A DNA stretch of 64,000 bases from the NCBI GenBank assembly GCA_014155875.1, contig JACEFZ010005531.1, forward strand, positions 355,001-419,000, read 5' to 3'. This document shows positions 44,076 to 55,225 of this stretch, piece after piece (the stretch's first letter is position 1; each line of letters opens with the position of its first letter). Under the pieces are notes generated by a model that was not told the origin of the DNA, did no database searches, and worked only from the letters and a program-made list of their open reading frames with translations. This stretch comes from Cepaea nemoralis. Taxonomy: Eukaryota; Mollusca; Gastropoda; Stylommatophora; Helicidae. Position numbers and translations under genes: made by a program.

Positions 44076-44079
44076 CTCA

Positions 44080-44475
44080 TCTGGTTCTTCTTGTACCTTG
44101 TGGTGTGGAGGTGAAGCATAAACAGCAGGAGAGATGCACATTTATGGGCTTCATGCATGGAGATTTCCATAGACTCTGTAATTCCCTCTGTTCATCGTTT
44201 ACGTGGCCAACCTCTTTCTCTGCTTCCATTTGCTCATCATTGCTTGTTTTGGTATACTGTTAGTTGGTTATCTAGTTATATCGCTAAACCATTCAACTTG
44301 CTGTTTTCTTATATAAATCTAGCTCTGCTATAACCCCCAATTTAGTCCTGATTTCTTCATTTCTGATTTTCTCTCTTCTTGATATATCGAGTATTCTTCA
44401 CAGGAATCTCATTTCTGTTGTGATTTTTCCTTTCCCTTTTTCTGCCCAGGTTTGGCATTGGTAGCATAGAGTTGC
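44080..44475 (-). pseudogene. LINE 3' coding end (same family as 5.4 kb)
   Basis: The minus strand starts LPMPNLGRKRERKNHNRNEI, and a shifted frame carries IKKQQVEWFSDI-like codons, ending VYASPPHHKV then a GATGA tail at 44.06-44.08 kb. The match to 5.44-5.79 kb continues into non-coding bases. Several stops and frame changes are present. Confidence 0.72.
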
Positions 44476-44479
44476 CCCT

Positions 44480-45040
44480 CTGCTGTGTGTCCACCGTGAC
44501 GAGGTAGAGGGGCTTGCGCGTTCCAATGACCCCAAGAGCTATGCCGACGGTAGCACAGCTACTGGTAGGGCCACCCATGTCGGATAGGTCAAGGGAGAGG
44601 GACCAGACCGAAGAGACACACAAACCTGCTGCCTTGTAGGTAGACTGGGGACAGTCAAAGGCTAGGGAAAGCATCCCTAAAAATGCTTGTCGAAATCGGA
44701 TGCACTGAGCCATAGGCTTGACAAAGCAGTGCAACGTAACTTGATTCATGATGTCACACTTTAAAATTAATCGTTATGGTGCTAATCCCGCGAAGTCCCA
44801 TCAGGCGGTGATAGTGCCGGGCCCCCTGCCTCGAGGGGGTCCACCCATGACTACTGGTGGTCACCTTCCCCTGTGCTGTGGAATCAAGGCACAGAGGAGT
44901 AGGATAAGAGCTATTGACCAAACACCCCGGACACTAAACATACTACAATGGAATGCCGAAGGAGTTTATAACAAGAAAGTCTCCCTAACACAGCGTCTTT
45001 GTCGGATAAATAGTTGATGGCTCAACCCCACAGAGATCAA
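44480..45040 (+). pseudogene. LINE 5' region and start of endonuclease
   Basis: A non-coding leader (CGACGGTAGCACAGCTACTG, then GGTAGGGCCACCCATGTCGG) precedes an open frame from 44748. It reads INRYGANPAKSHQAVIVPGP, then TPRTLNILQWNAEGVYNKKV, where LNILQWNAEG is the usual start of LINE endonucleases (Asn of the first catalytic box). The frame ends at 45017 and homology is lost by about 45040. It is the only LINE 5' end with leader in the window. Confidence 0.7.
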
Positions 45041-45659
45041 GGATCCAGAGTTCCTCTATCTCAATGTGATCCTGCCCATTACAATTAATTTAGCTGTTAC
45101 TGGCTCAATGATTTGAGACCATTTAATAGAGTTTGGAGAACCAAGGAATACCTCAAGGAAAAAATGAATTTTTTTATTGATTATCCCAAATGTCCTTATG
45201 GATGGTTCCTTGCCTCTCCTCTACCAACTAAATAATTAATCTAGGGTAATTGCTTACAACAATTTTAGTATGACAAGAGAATTCTCAAAAAAAAAAAAAA
45301 GACAATAACCTGTAATTTTTATCATTTATTGTAACTAAATGGACCTATTGATTATACATGTGATAACATACAACAACATTACAGTTCATTTACAACAACA
45401 ACAAAAAAAAAATCGTTATTGAAGTTGTTTTGTTGGTTTATTCCTAGCCCCTGTAGGTTAAGCCAAAAATTGGGGAGGAATTTATTACTTACGAAATTTA
45501 CCAATGTAATCATTGCTGTAAAAAGTAATTCTTTTAAATAATTTAGATGGCGCTATATCTAATAATTGATGTACCAGTTCTGCGGAATAATTCGGCACTC
45601 TTCCGAATAACGGTCCCAAATGAAAACTTAACTCTGTAGTGAAAAAGTATCCCATAGAG
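45041..45659. other. Unassigned A/T-rich sequence
   Basis: Short A-runs and AACAAC words; no coding or RNA signal. Confidence 0.4.
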
Positions 45660-46051
45660 CAGTGGTTCTCAACCTTTTTTGGCCCGTGCCCCCCTTCACC
45701 GTATTTTCAGAACGTCATTCCCCCCCCCCCCCCCCCTTTTCATATTTCCTATATAAAAATCCCCCCACCCCTATACAGTATACGTAAAAGTAGAAGGCAA
45801 ATGTAATAGCATATACTAACACAAGTCTAGACATCCACATAAAACATGATTTGTGGATCTACTTACTTTATAAAATGAATTTTAGAAGGATGAGACATAC
45901 ATAACTGTAAAGTGTGAAGGGAAAAACAATATCAAGTAATCGGTTCTTGTATTACTCCGATCTTGAAATGGTCTTCATCCCCCCCCCCTCTGGAAACCCT
46001 AAAATTCCCTCCTGGGGGGGGGGGGGATTCCCCACCGGTTGAGAACCACTG
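45660..46051. mobile_element. hAT-type MITE, complete second copy
   Basis: Same family as 6349-6754: starts CAGTGGTTCTCAACCTTTTT, ends CCACCGGTTGAGAACCACTG, 392 bp. Perfect 8-bp target duplication CCATAGAG at 45652-45659 and 46052-46059. The internal poly-C and poly-G tracts are kept. Confidence 0.95.
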
Positions 46052-49000
46052 CCATAGAGGGCAACATTGGGTCAAAGGCAAGTCACGTGACATACTGTGA
46101 CATGATGGATCAGACCCCCACATTCCCAGTCCAACACATTCATAAAAATACTTTAAGTCTGAACGAAGACCATCCAGATAGTAGGGTTACTCTTAGAATC
46201 GAAGGTTCCAGATCGTGGTGGGGTAGGGCAGCGGTATGCGCTTGTCTTTTCATTGGCTAATACGTGGCAGCCCACGCTATTCACTAGGCCATATTTCAAA
46301 TATCTGGTAGTTTGCGCCGAGATTCCACCAGGAGCAGTCGCTATTTTGTGATGTGGGGACCCCAACATGCCCTAAAGATTCCGTAATATATTGTTCTCTG
46401 GACAACAGGTACCACTTTAAAACATACTTTAATGTTGTGGTTATGCCTAGTGAACGAAAGAGAAGAATATAAGAGTATTTATGAATAAAATGTGACAGTG
46501 AAAACAGAACTTCTGTGCGCCAGTATTCTGAATATTGCTTCTTCAACCTTGACAGGTCTTCCACGCTGTATACTCCAAGTGCATATCATTCTCCTGTTGT
46601 GACTGGTTGCGTATGCTTGATGATTGTAAAGTACACTCAATGCAAATTCGCAAAACCCTTGGTGCATTCTAAGTGCCTAGCATGACTCATTCTTAAACCA
46701 ACTGTACACTGCTTCTTGCGAGTTAACATTTGGCAGTCTGGATTGGAATTCGTGATGTAAACATGTGCAAGTTTCTTTGTAAATGCTGAGAATATTGGAG
46801 GAGTGAGTTGGTGATTTGATAAGTAGCCTCTCACAGTTAGTAGAAGGAAAGATGCTTCAATATCCATATGTAAGCAGGACGTGTATGGCACGCCAGAATT
46901 GCAAAGTTCATGTGATGCCTGGTGGCTAAATTACGCTCAAGAGAATTAATACATTTCTCTCTGCAGTATTACACCGGTACCTCTACTGTTGGTTGGTTCA
47001 TATAAACTAGTTCCTAGAAGGACTATAGGTGTGTGAACCTGTGTCTTAGTTGGTTGAATATAATGTATGGCTCATGCAAATTTACAAGGGCTAAACATGT
47101 TTTTCCCCATATGTGCTTGGTGCATATGTGAACAATTGCTTCTGCAATTGAGCATCTGTTACCTACTGTAGTAGATATGGACATTACTCAGTGGGGAAAG
47201 AACACATGATGAAGATGATGTACCTGTGAGCCGAGTAAGGTCTGAAATGGGTGTCTGGCATTGCTGTGTGAGTGTATATGAAATAGGACATTCATGCACC
47301 AATATGACAACCATTGGAATGGATGTCTGGTCTGCTAATTTGGTAAATGCCATTAGTTAATACATATTGCTTAATGCAGTTGTAAATGCCTATTTTCCAT
47401 TTCCTCACAATGCCTGTCTCATGTTGCTATGTCACAATGCTTGCTCATGCTGCTTGCCTTAAAATGCTTGTAATTGTGTAGGCTACCCTGTTTCAGCATA
47501 TGGGCTTGTGATTACCACAGATAAAGGTGAATAATGAAAACATATCATCCACAGTACATCAGAGTGAAATACACTTCATTATCAACCAGGAGAGGTGTGT
47601 TTGGTCAACATCCTCCCTTTCCTCCCCATCTCCATCTGTGTATGTGATGTATGATAACATTATCTTTTAACAAATGTAAAGAGATGTTGTGCCATTTTGT
47701 ATATCGACAGAGAACAGAGAGGATGGTGGAGAGGCCTTCCATGTATCATCTGGGACAACTAACCAGTAGTCCCAGAATCCAGAACCAACTCCCTATAAGT
47801 AACCATGGGATAATCACAGGAGAATACAGGCTGAGTTGCCAGCTTCATTTTCATGACATACTATGGCCCAAGTCAACAGAAAGTAACTGGTTGTAACAGA
47901 TGACAGGATAGGTCGACATTGGTGAATCTGTCTTGATGCACAGTGAACCATGCTCTTTAATGAAGAAGACCCCTGTATGCATTTGTCTCGGTCAGATTAA
48001 TGGAAAGAAAACCTGTGCCCCAATGGAACACTTATTCTCCTAGAATCCCAAAGTGTAGGAATTTCTTGGAGGCTTTTATCTCAGCTCTCTAATCGCTGAA
48101 TGAAAATGGGGAGACTAACAGTTCTGAATGATCCATTAATGTGATTATAGTGATTTTATAGTGATCCAGACAGTGATAATAAATTATCAGTATCATCTGA
48201 GAAATTAAAATCAAGTCTCTTGTTAATAACTACATTTAAGGACCTGGTGAAGTAACTTGCAATGATTGTTTATCTAGGACTTATCTTAGTTAATCTCCAG
48301 CCTGGTGCTCACACAGTGTTTGTGAATGAAGACTTGAAGAGATTGATGATAGATACAGTGAATCAGTGGTGTAGTTAGAGAAGAGAGGAGGAGGAGAGTT
48401 ATTGATCAGTTGGTGGATTATTTAGGAGTGTGATATCATGTTTATCTGCATGCATGTTCGACATATTTGTACATTATGTATGTATGTGTTGAAGTGTTGA
48501 CATGGCAGAAGGATGAATTATTGGTCTTCACTCGACCCACCATCAGCTCAATAAAGTGTATTAATGAACCAGTGTTTTAAGTACATGTCTCAGGATAATA
48601 TCTTGTACAGTTGCTGTCAAGTATTGTCTCTGGTGAATGTCTTAAGTTGCTGTGGTTGGTTACAAATATTGTGAAAAGTCCTGTATAGATGTTGTCAAGT
48701 ATCTCTTATGATGTGTGTCTTGTGCAATGGTTGGTGTAAACATTTCCATGTGAATGTATGTCCCACTTTTGTCAAGAAACTGTCATGTAGATGTCATGTT
48801 CAACGGATGTTATGTACAGTTATTGTTGAGTTTGTCTACTAATATTGAATCCTAAAGTCCTAAGATATAAATGGACGACTGGTATAGGTCACACTGACAT
48901 AATAAATAAATAAGGGAAGATCTAATGTGACGGACGAACAGCACACTGACAGCAGTATAATGAGTGAATTGGATCCTCAGTTGTACAGGGGCTAATAGTT

Positions 49001-49326
49001 CAGATCTTCTTTGGCCTTGAGGGAACTTTTTTCTTCTTTTATAAATTTCTGTGTAGATACTTATAGTCTCACAGTGGGGGTTCAGAGCTAGAGGAAAAAT
49101 GGTTCTCCAAAAGGGCTATTGCGGGAATGATTATCTCATTTGAGAGACCTCTAGACAAAAACGTGCAAATTCATATCCTTTATCTCGTATATTTATTATT
49201 CAAGATTTATTTCCAGAGAACACTACTAACTAGGTCCTCTGTCTCAATCGAACATGTCACACATACGTGACGTCACCGGGACATGTGTTTGACTATATGA
49301 CACATTTTTGTTAAATTTTCAGCGTG
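46052..49326. other. 3.3 kb without a recognised gene or repeat
   Basis: The longest single-copy-looking stretch. The open frames found in it (at most 95 codons) lack family features. There is no tandem structure and no polymerase III box pattern until 49.33 kb. A very weak resemblance to a Tc1-type transposase at 47.7-48.05 kb was considered and not accepted. Confidence 0.5.
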
Positions 49327-49397
49327 TCCTCAGTAGCATAGCGGTAAGTATCTCTGCCTGTAAAGGAGGAGACCGTGGTTCGATTCCCCACCGGCGA
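49327..49397 (+). pseudogene. tRNA-Asp-like sequence, degenerate
   Basis: TCCTCAGTAGCATAGCGGTA, AGTATCTCTGCCTGTAAAGG and AGGAGACCGTGGTTCGATTC, then CCCACCGGCGA, follow the layout of animal tRNA-Asp, with A box and B box. The anticodon position reads GTA instead of GTC, one base away. The acceptor stem has about three mismatches and the anticodon and T stems one or two each, so a working tRNA is unlikely. Two T-runs follow at 49400-49412, as in polymerase III terminators. It could be a tRNA pseudogene or the head of a SINE. Confidence 0.6.
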
Positions 49398-49514
49398 AAT
49401 TTTTTATTTTTTCATAAATTAATTAAGTGAAAGCGACAAGATAATTATGTACAAAGACAGTTATTCGGCATTTTGATAAAATTAGCTAACAACAACACCA
49501 ACTTCTGGAATAAA

Positions 49515-49565
49515 TGCCGTGGTTGATTGTGATGTCCTGTAAAAGACATCCAACAAACTACCTTC
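49515..49565 (+). repeat. SINE family 1, 3' scrap
   Basis: ATGCCGTGGTTGATTGTGATG, then TCCTGTAAAAGACATCC, resembles the last 50 bases of the family. Confidence 0.5.
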
Positions 49566-49569
49566 TGAA

Positions 49570-49990
49570 GTTAGTTAGTTAGTTAGTCGTGGTTCCAACT
49601 TCACGGCAACGGGTCATCCCCATATTGCTCCGTTCCTGTGCCAGTGAATATCACACATAATGCTCCTCACTGCCCAATGTGAACAATGGAACAGACAGGA
49701 GTATCGGCAAGCCAACAGCCCGCACAGGTACACTGTGCATAATGCCGCCGCCAGAATGCCAACACAAAAGTCCTCCATGAAAACTACAGTTCATCGTCGA
49801 TGGACACAGCAGTCACCAGAAAGACTTCATTGACCCGGGTTTTATCCCACATGGCTCGATCTCTTTCCACAGGACGACCCGCCGAAAGCGCCGCACAAAG
49901 CACAAACTCTGTAGCTCCAGCAGCGACTCTCAGGAGTCTCCTGAAAAATGCACTCGTGAGCCGAAAAGGCAAACCAGTCAATCCAGCAAC
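49570..49990 (-). repeat. SINE family 2b, long copy with (ACTA)n tail
   Basis: Plus-strand TAGTTAGTTAGTTAGTCGTGG (tail in reverse), TTCACGGCAACGGGTCATCC, TCCTGTGCCAGTGAATATCA, GGTTTTATCCCACATGGCTC, CACAAACTCTGTAGCTCCAG and AAATGCACTCGTGAGCCG are the inverse of 25.50-25.93 kb. The stretch around 49.85 kb shows the minisatellite-like GAGCCATGTGGGATAAAACC clearly. Confidence 0.87.
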
Positions 49991-50234
49991 AGCCGGCTGC
50001 CATCGTTCCGAACATGCAGTTCACGCTACAAACAACCGCGGACAGATGTAAAAGCATTCCACACTAAACACACAGCTCAGTGTCGCGCCACACACTCACT
50101 CAGTAGCAGGGCGACGGAACCATATCCTCCTTAGTCGCCTCTTACGACATGCATGGTAGGCAACAGTATTACTATTCTTTGCTCCCCTGTAAGGGCCCCG
50201 GCAACACACGGTACCGAAACACACGGTTCTGAAA

Positions 50235-50435
50235 CAAACATGAATAGTCACCGGGTCTGTAGTGAAGGGGTTATGAATGCATTTCGTAATCCTGCATACC
50301 GTGTTCGAAACCTAGCTGCGGCGATTTGGAAGCAGACCGCATTGCGTTGGTTTTCATACAAAGGTATGAGTGCCGTTGGTTCAGAAAGAAATGGCAAATT
50401 ACTGAACATAAACTTGCCAAGAAATACATGCAGTC
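50235..50435 (+). repeat. SINE family 1, 3'-truncated copy
   Basis: GTAGTGAAGGGGTTATG (A-box region), CCGTGTTCGAAACCTAGC (B box), CGCATTGCGTTGGTTTTC, GGTATGAGTGCCG and CAAATTACTGAACATAAACTT follow the family order. The last third is replaced near 50.43 kb by other sequence and then (TA)n. Confidence 0.83.
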
Positions 50436-50491
50436 AAAATTGCAGTTTGCTTTTATTGCGCATGCGAAACAGTTCATTGAAGTCCCACCAC

Positions 50492-50494
<3 letters not shown>

Positions 50495-50562
<68 letters not shown>

Positions 50563-50575
50563 TATATATATATTA

Positions 50576-50612
<37 letters not shown>
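50495..50612. repeat. (TA)n microsatellite
   Basis: TATATA with TATTATATA interruptions. Confidence 0.97.
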
Positions 50613-50614
<2 letters not shown>

Positions 50615-53426
50615 TGTCAACAACTTAACTTTGCCAGGCATACAAGGATTCCGCTTTTGTACCACGAAATGAGAACGTACAAAAGAATACAAATATAATA
50701 CAAGTTTATTAGCTAGTTGTACAGTAGCTCTGCGAGCGGATAACCACATCGATAATACACATGATGGTATATCGTAATGATGTTATGTGAGAGGTGATAT
50801 CGATGAATAAGATTTATCGGAGCTAAGACTAAGTCACAACTATTGCTATTGTCCTTTCTAAACAACAAAGTATTCATAGGGAATACGTCCGTCTGTCCTC
50901 TACGCTGTCGAGTCGCGGTCTGACGATCTTCGTGGCGTGTCCAGCCACGATCAGTTAACTCTTCGTGCATCAGCTAGTTTGCGTGCTTGGAGTCCCAGCA
51001 CGCAGTTAGTAACTGGTCAACTGTTTCAAGTTACTGCTGTTTTGTTGACACTTCTCGTGAAGCGGGTTTCCCCACTCGATTGTGGGCAACTCCAGCTCAC
51101 GTATTACAGTGTCCCCTTTTTGGACACGAGTGTGTCCAGTGGGAGAACTATTTATAGTTCTCACTCGTGCTTCGGTCCATTCTGCCCCAATTTCCTAGAT
51201 AACTATGCTCTCCTGATCCCACTAGGTCTCTTTCTGTCAACGTCCTAGATACCTAGGGGAATGCAATTTGGGTTCATACAGGCAACAAACTCCGTTCTGA
51301 TACTATCTGACATAATTTATTTACAGTAAGCTGGCGAAGAATGGTTTTCGCAGCCAGCGACGTGGCGAACATGATCATAGTAGTTCACAACAAATCCATC
51401 ATACATAATCATTACAACAAACTCTATCATCTATCTATCGAGTGAGTAACACTCCTAAATACACTTGTGTTTAATCTATCAAGTCCCCCTTAAGTTAAGC
51501 CCTGTTGCTTATTCGATGTCCAGTCGGCGTCTGCCCTCTAACGTGTCTCGGACACGGGCTGTAACTCTCCTCAAGCTTCCCGTGGAACAGGTCGTGGCAC
51601 ACGGTCAGCGTGTCCACGGAGCTGTAGGCGAACTGACCTTCTCGAAGGCTCTAGATTGTTCAAGCATTCGAGTGTGTCTCCCTTGTATTGGGGTTATGTC
51701 CCTTCTCGAGTTCCCTTCTATCTTTATGTTCCTACCGACTCCATGTGAGACTCTGACAGGAGTCCCCTTCCCCCGCTTCTATGGGTTAGTATATGGTAAT
51801 TAGTCTGCACTAATTCTGTCATAGGATCACATGAAGTTGGTGTTTGGTAGTTTCGTGGATGGGAACCTGGCCATCTATATATTTGCACTATTAACTCATG
51901 TATTTCACCATACAACAATCCAGGGTGATAGCTGAAGAGCCCCTATCTCTTCCATATCCTTAAACATGCTTATCCGACCGAAGTTCCGTGACGCTTCCAG
52001 TTGTTTTTGCAACCGCGCCCTTCTCAAGTATCCATATGATACCAGATATTAAACTCTGTGTTAGAGAGGTTTTAACAAGACAAATTGTCTTGGCTTATTT
52101 AAGACACCTGCAATTCTTGTCCTGAATGTGTATTTTGATACACTTTTACTTCCGTATGTTTTATAGTGCTGAATATATATATGTACTCTTGTTTTGTCCC
52201 AAGTAACTACTAACGTTCATGTTTGCCTGTTAGTGTGTTTACTGCTTTGTTACTTGCTCTAATAAACTGTGTGTGATTTAATTGTTAGTGTTTAGTTTTA
52301 TGAGTATGTCCTACCCAATGTCTAAAGTGTGTGCTACCTGTGTGTATGTGGTGTGTAGTACATCTCTAAGTGTCACGAGCTGGAATATCCCTTGTCATGA
52401 ATTACATAATCTGTGTAACGCATGTACAGGGTATTCAAACAGTGATTCTTAGAGTGAACCTATTTTATCTAACACTAAACATGTATACACAATTTTAGAC
52501 AAGTGTTACATTTTACACTCAAAAACGCAGACAAATTAAAATAAATACTTTTTTGCGTACAATTTGTCCGCTCAGTATATCGTTCTCTCATTTAATTCAT
52601 TCACTCTCTGATTCGCACCCCTTTCATTCAATATAATAATTTGTTAGAATATACAAATTAAGTATTGTAAATTAAGTGATGTAAATGTTGTCGCCCTTGG
52701 AAAAAGGAAACTGGCGATATGCTATATTCAAAGCGTCAAGTACTATCTGTACTGGTGATAAGAAATGGTTTATAAGTTAAATTGCAACAATTGTATTGGG
52801 AGAAAGTTTTAACTATGAATGAAAATGTTTGTGACATATTATGATAGAAAATGTACAATTTACATGTTCACATATTTTATGTATATCACAAAGCACAAAT
52901 GTAATACATATTTAACTAATAACATTAAATTAATTAACTCCAACGACGATCTGTGTGTTGTCGTTCTTTCGTCCGTGTATTGTTCCAATAATGTTTACAG
53001 TTCGTAGGTAACGTTTTGGTGTCACATTCTTGTGTTGTCTCTCATATGTCGTAATAGTTATAGTATATCGCTGCTTGTATGTGCAATGTTCTATTCCGTT
53101 AGTTTGCAAAGTCAATTGAAATTACGCGTATGCACAGTTATTAATATTCGCATGGTAACTTTCAGTTCTGTGATTGATGAAATAACTTCACAAATGTTAA
53201 TATCCACAGTTCGGAATGTTTTTGATGTAGTGCTAATTGCCACTGTGGCTCAATATAGTTAACGGTTCTCAAAGTTGCATGTCTGTGATAGGTATAAGTA
53301 GAGTATTAAATCAGCTGTCGACACTTCCAACTTCAAGTTCTTCAGTAAGTGTAGAGGTACACTCTTTTATGCAACAGACTAAAATATCACAGCTTATCAT
53401 ATGGCCACTAATTATTGTAAATAGTG
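50613..53426. other. Unassigned; may include 3' part of the gypsy element
   Basis: The right end lies just 3' (minus sense) of the RNase H at 53.43 kb, so an untranslated region or LTR could be here. I could not find a matching direct repeat. 50.9-51.8 kb is GC-richer than its surroundings. No gene recognised. Confidence 0.4.
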
Positions 53427-54405
53427 TTAATCTGCTGGTGCATTGGTTAGTCGTGATAATATGTCAGTGATTATATTATCCGTACCTTTAATGTGACGGA
53501 TTTCAAAGTCGAAATCCTGAAGAAGAAGACACCATCTTGCTAATCGATGGTTCTTGGGGTTGCCTTCTTTCATCACCAGCAGTGGCGAATTATCTGTCAG
53601 GACAACGAAATGGGAACCTAAGAGGAACTTAGATAAACGACTAACACAAAAAACCAAACTTAATGCCTCCAATTCAGCTGTCGAATACTTGATTTCCGCT
53701 GTTTTCAGTTTACGGCTGACATACAGGATCGGGTATCTCACGTGTTCGTATTCCTGCATCAGACATCCTCCAATGGCGATCGCACTTGCATCTGTAGTTA
53801 ATATAAATGGTAAATCTATGTTTGGTAATCTCAATATGGGTGGATTCGAAAAAATGGTTTTTCAATTTGCAAATTGCATCCTCTAAACGGATACTCTTAC
53901 ATAATTTATCTGGTTGACTTTTGGTCAACAAATTTGAAAAAACTGATGTGAGTTCTGCCCAGTTTGGTATAAATTTGGCATAATAGTTTATGAGACCTAA
54001 AAGACTTCTGACCTGTTTGTTTTTTTGTTTTTTTTTTGGTAGTTGGTACTTGCAGGTTGAGAATTTTTGATACAATTCTATCATCCGTCAGTAGTTTACC
54101 TTCCGAAATCTTATGACCTAAGAAGTCTATTTGTTTAAAGCCTATTTCAACCTTGAAAGGTTTGGCAGTGAGTCCAAAAAGACGGATTTGATTAAAGACT
54201 TGTTGGAGTGTAACTAAGTGAGAAGTCATGGCTGAAGAATGGATACAAATATCACCTATATAGGATTGTACGTCCTTGATGCCGTGTAATAACAGTCTAG
54301 TTAATCTAACAAATGTGGCAGGTGCGTTTTTCAGGCCAAAAGGAAGATATTTCCATCCATATAAGCCAAGTGGTTCTGTGGTATCTATTAGTTTCATTGC
54401 AGTTC
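53427..54405 (-). pseudogene. Ty3/gypsy RT-RNase H fragment
   Basis: Minus-strand RT C-terminal half: MKLIDTTEPLGLYGWKYLPF, GLKNAPATFVRLTRLLLHGI, SYIGDICIHSS, IDFLGHKISEGKLLTDDRIV; a frameshift in an A-run near 54.03 kb; VRSLLGLINYYAKFIPNW; a second frame change near 53.83 kb; then RNase H LPFILTTDASAIAIGG, STAELEALSLVFCVSRL, VVLTDNSPLLVM and DNIITDILSRL, with all four acidic residues, ending at 53427. The RT catalytic box reads YIGD where YIDD is expected (codon 54254-54256), a lethal change. The 5' half is absent. It is a different element from 58-64 kb. Confidence 0.9.
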
Positions 54406-55225
54406 TTTGACAGGCTCTCCCTCCCTCTGTGTTGTGTTACAAACTTTTGAGTTGTGGGTGTAACACAAGTAGTAATCTCACCAAAAATTAGGGCTGTCTA
54501 ATTTTGTCAAAGACTGCAAGAGTTTTCTACTTCTGTTCTAGGCATAGGACAAGATCTCTCCTTTCCCTTGTCACACTGTTGTACTCCTTCACTTGGCTAA
54601 TTGACTAGCACATCACACTAGTACAGTTGGCTAGAGACTGTGCTCATACTAACATTATATTTCTTGGGAGTTTGTGTGAACCGGATCCAATGCCTTTTGG
54701 CCTGTCCTCAAATTGTTAAAAACTAACAACCCTTACAAAATTGCCCCTATTACGAGTACAATACATGAATAATATTCATGCTCCCATATAATATTTACTC
54801 CAACTAGTATACATGCTTTATGTGCTTTCGTTCACTTTTTTAGCTTCCGCTTGTGAAGAAATATTTTAGTGTTAAACTAAGGTTTTCAAGATTTTGTTAT
54901 GTCCCCTGTTTAAAGTAGTTATTCCTCATTGCAATTAATAGTGTCTGTATCTTTATGTGTTTGTTTTCCTGGTTGGTTGCGTGTTACTATAAAACTATAA
55001 TGTATTTACCTTACTAACATGTGACTGTGTCTATATCTACGTGTATGTAATCTTTTGAGCGCCGTAAAGCGGTTTATTGTAGTCACAAACGAGTGTGTAA
55101 GTCTGATGTATGACTACGCTACCGGTTTATGATGCTCAAAATATGTTTCCTATCTCTATCATCTAAGTATAGCAACTACACAGGTAAAAATAGAACAACA
55201 CATTGACACAAACGAATTACAACAT
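54406..55225. other. Unassigned sequence
   Basis: No coding match. A 5' continuation of the gypsy fragment is not visible. Confidence 0.4.

Noticed and set aside
47650..48060. Possible Tc1/mariner-type transposase remnant
   Set aside because: A few phrases (MLFNEED.., VNRK) recall the family, but catalytic spacing and neighbours do not line up; no terminal repeats seen.
50900..51800. GC-richer patch as an LTR or CpG-type promoter
   Set aside because: No direct-repeat partner or promoter motif visible by eye.
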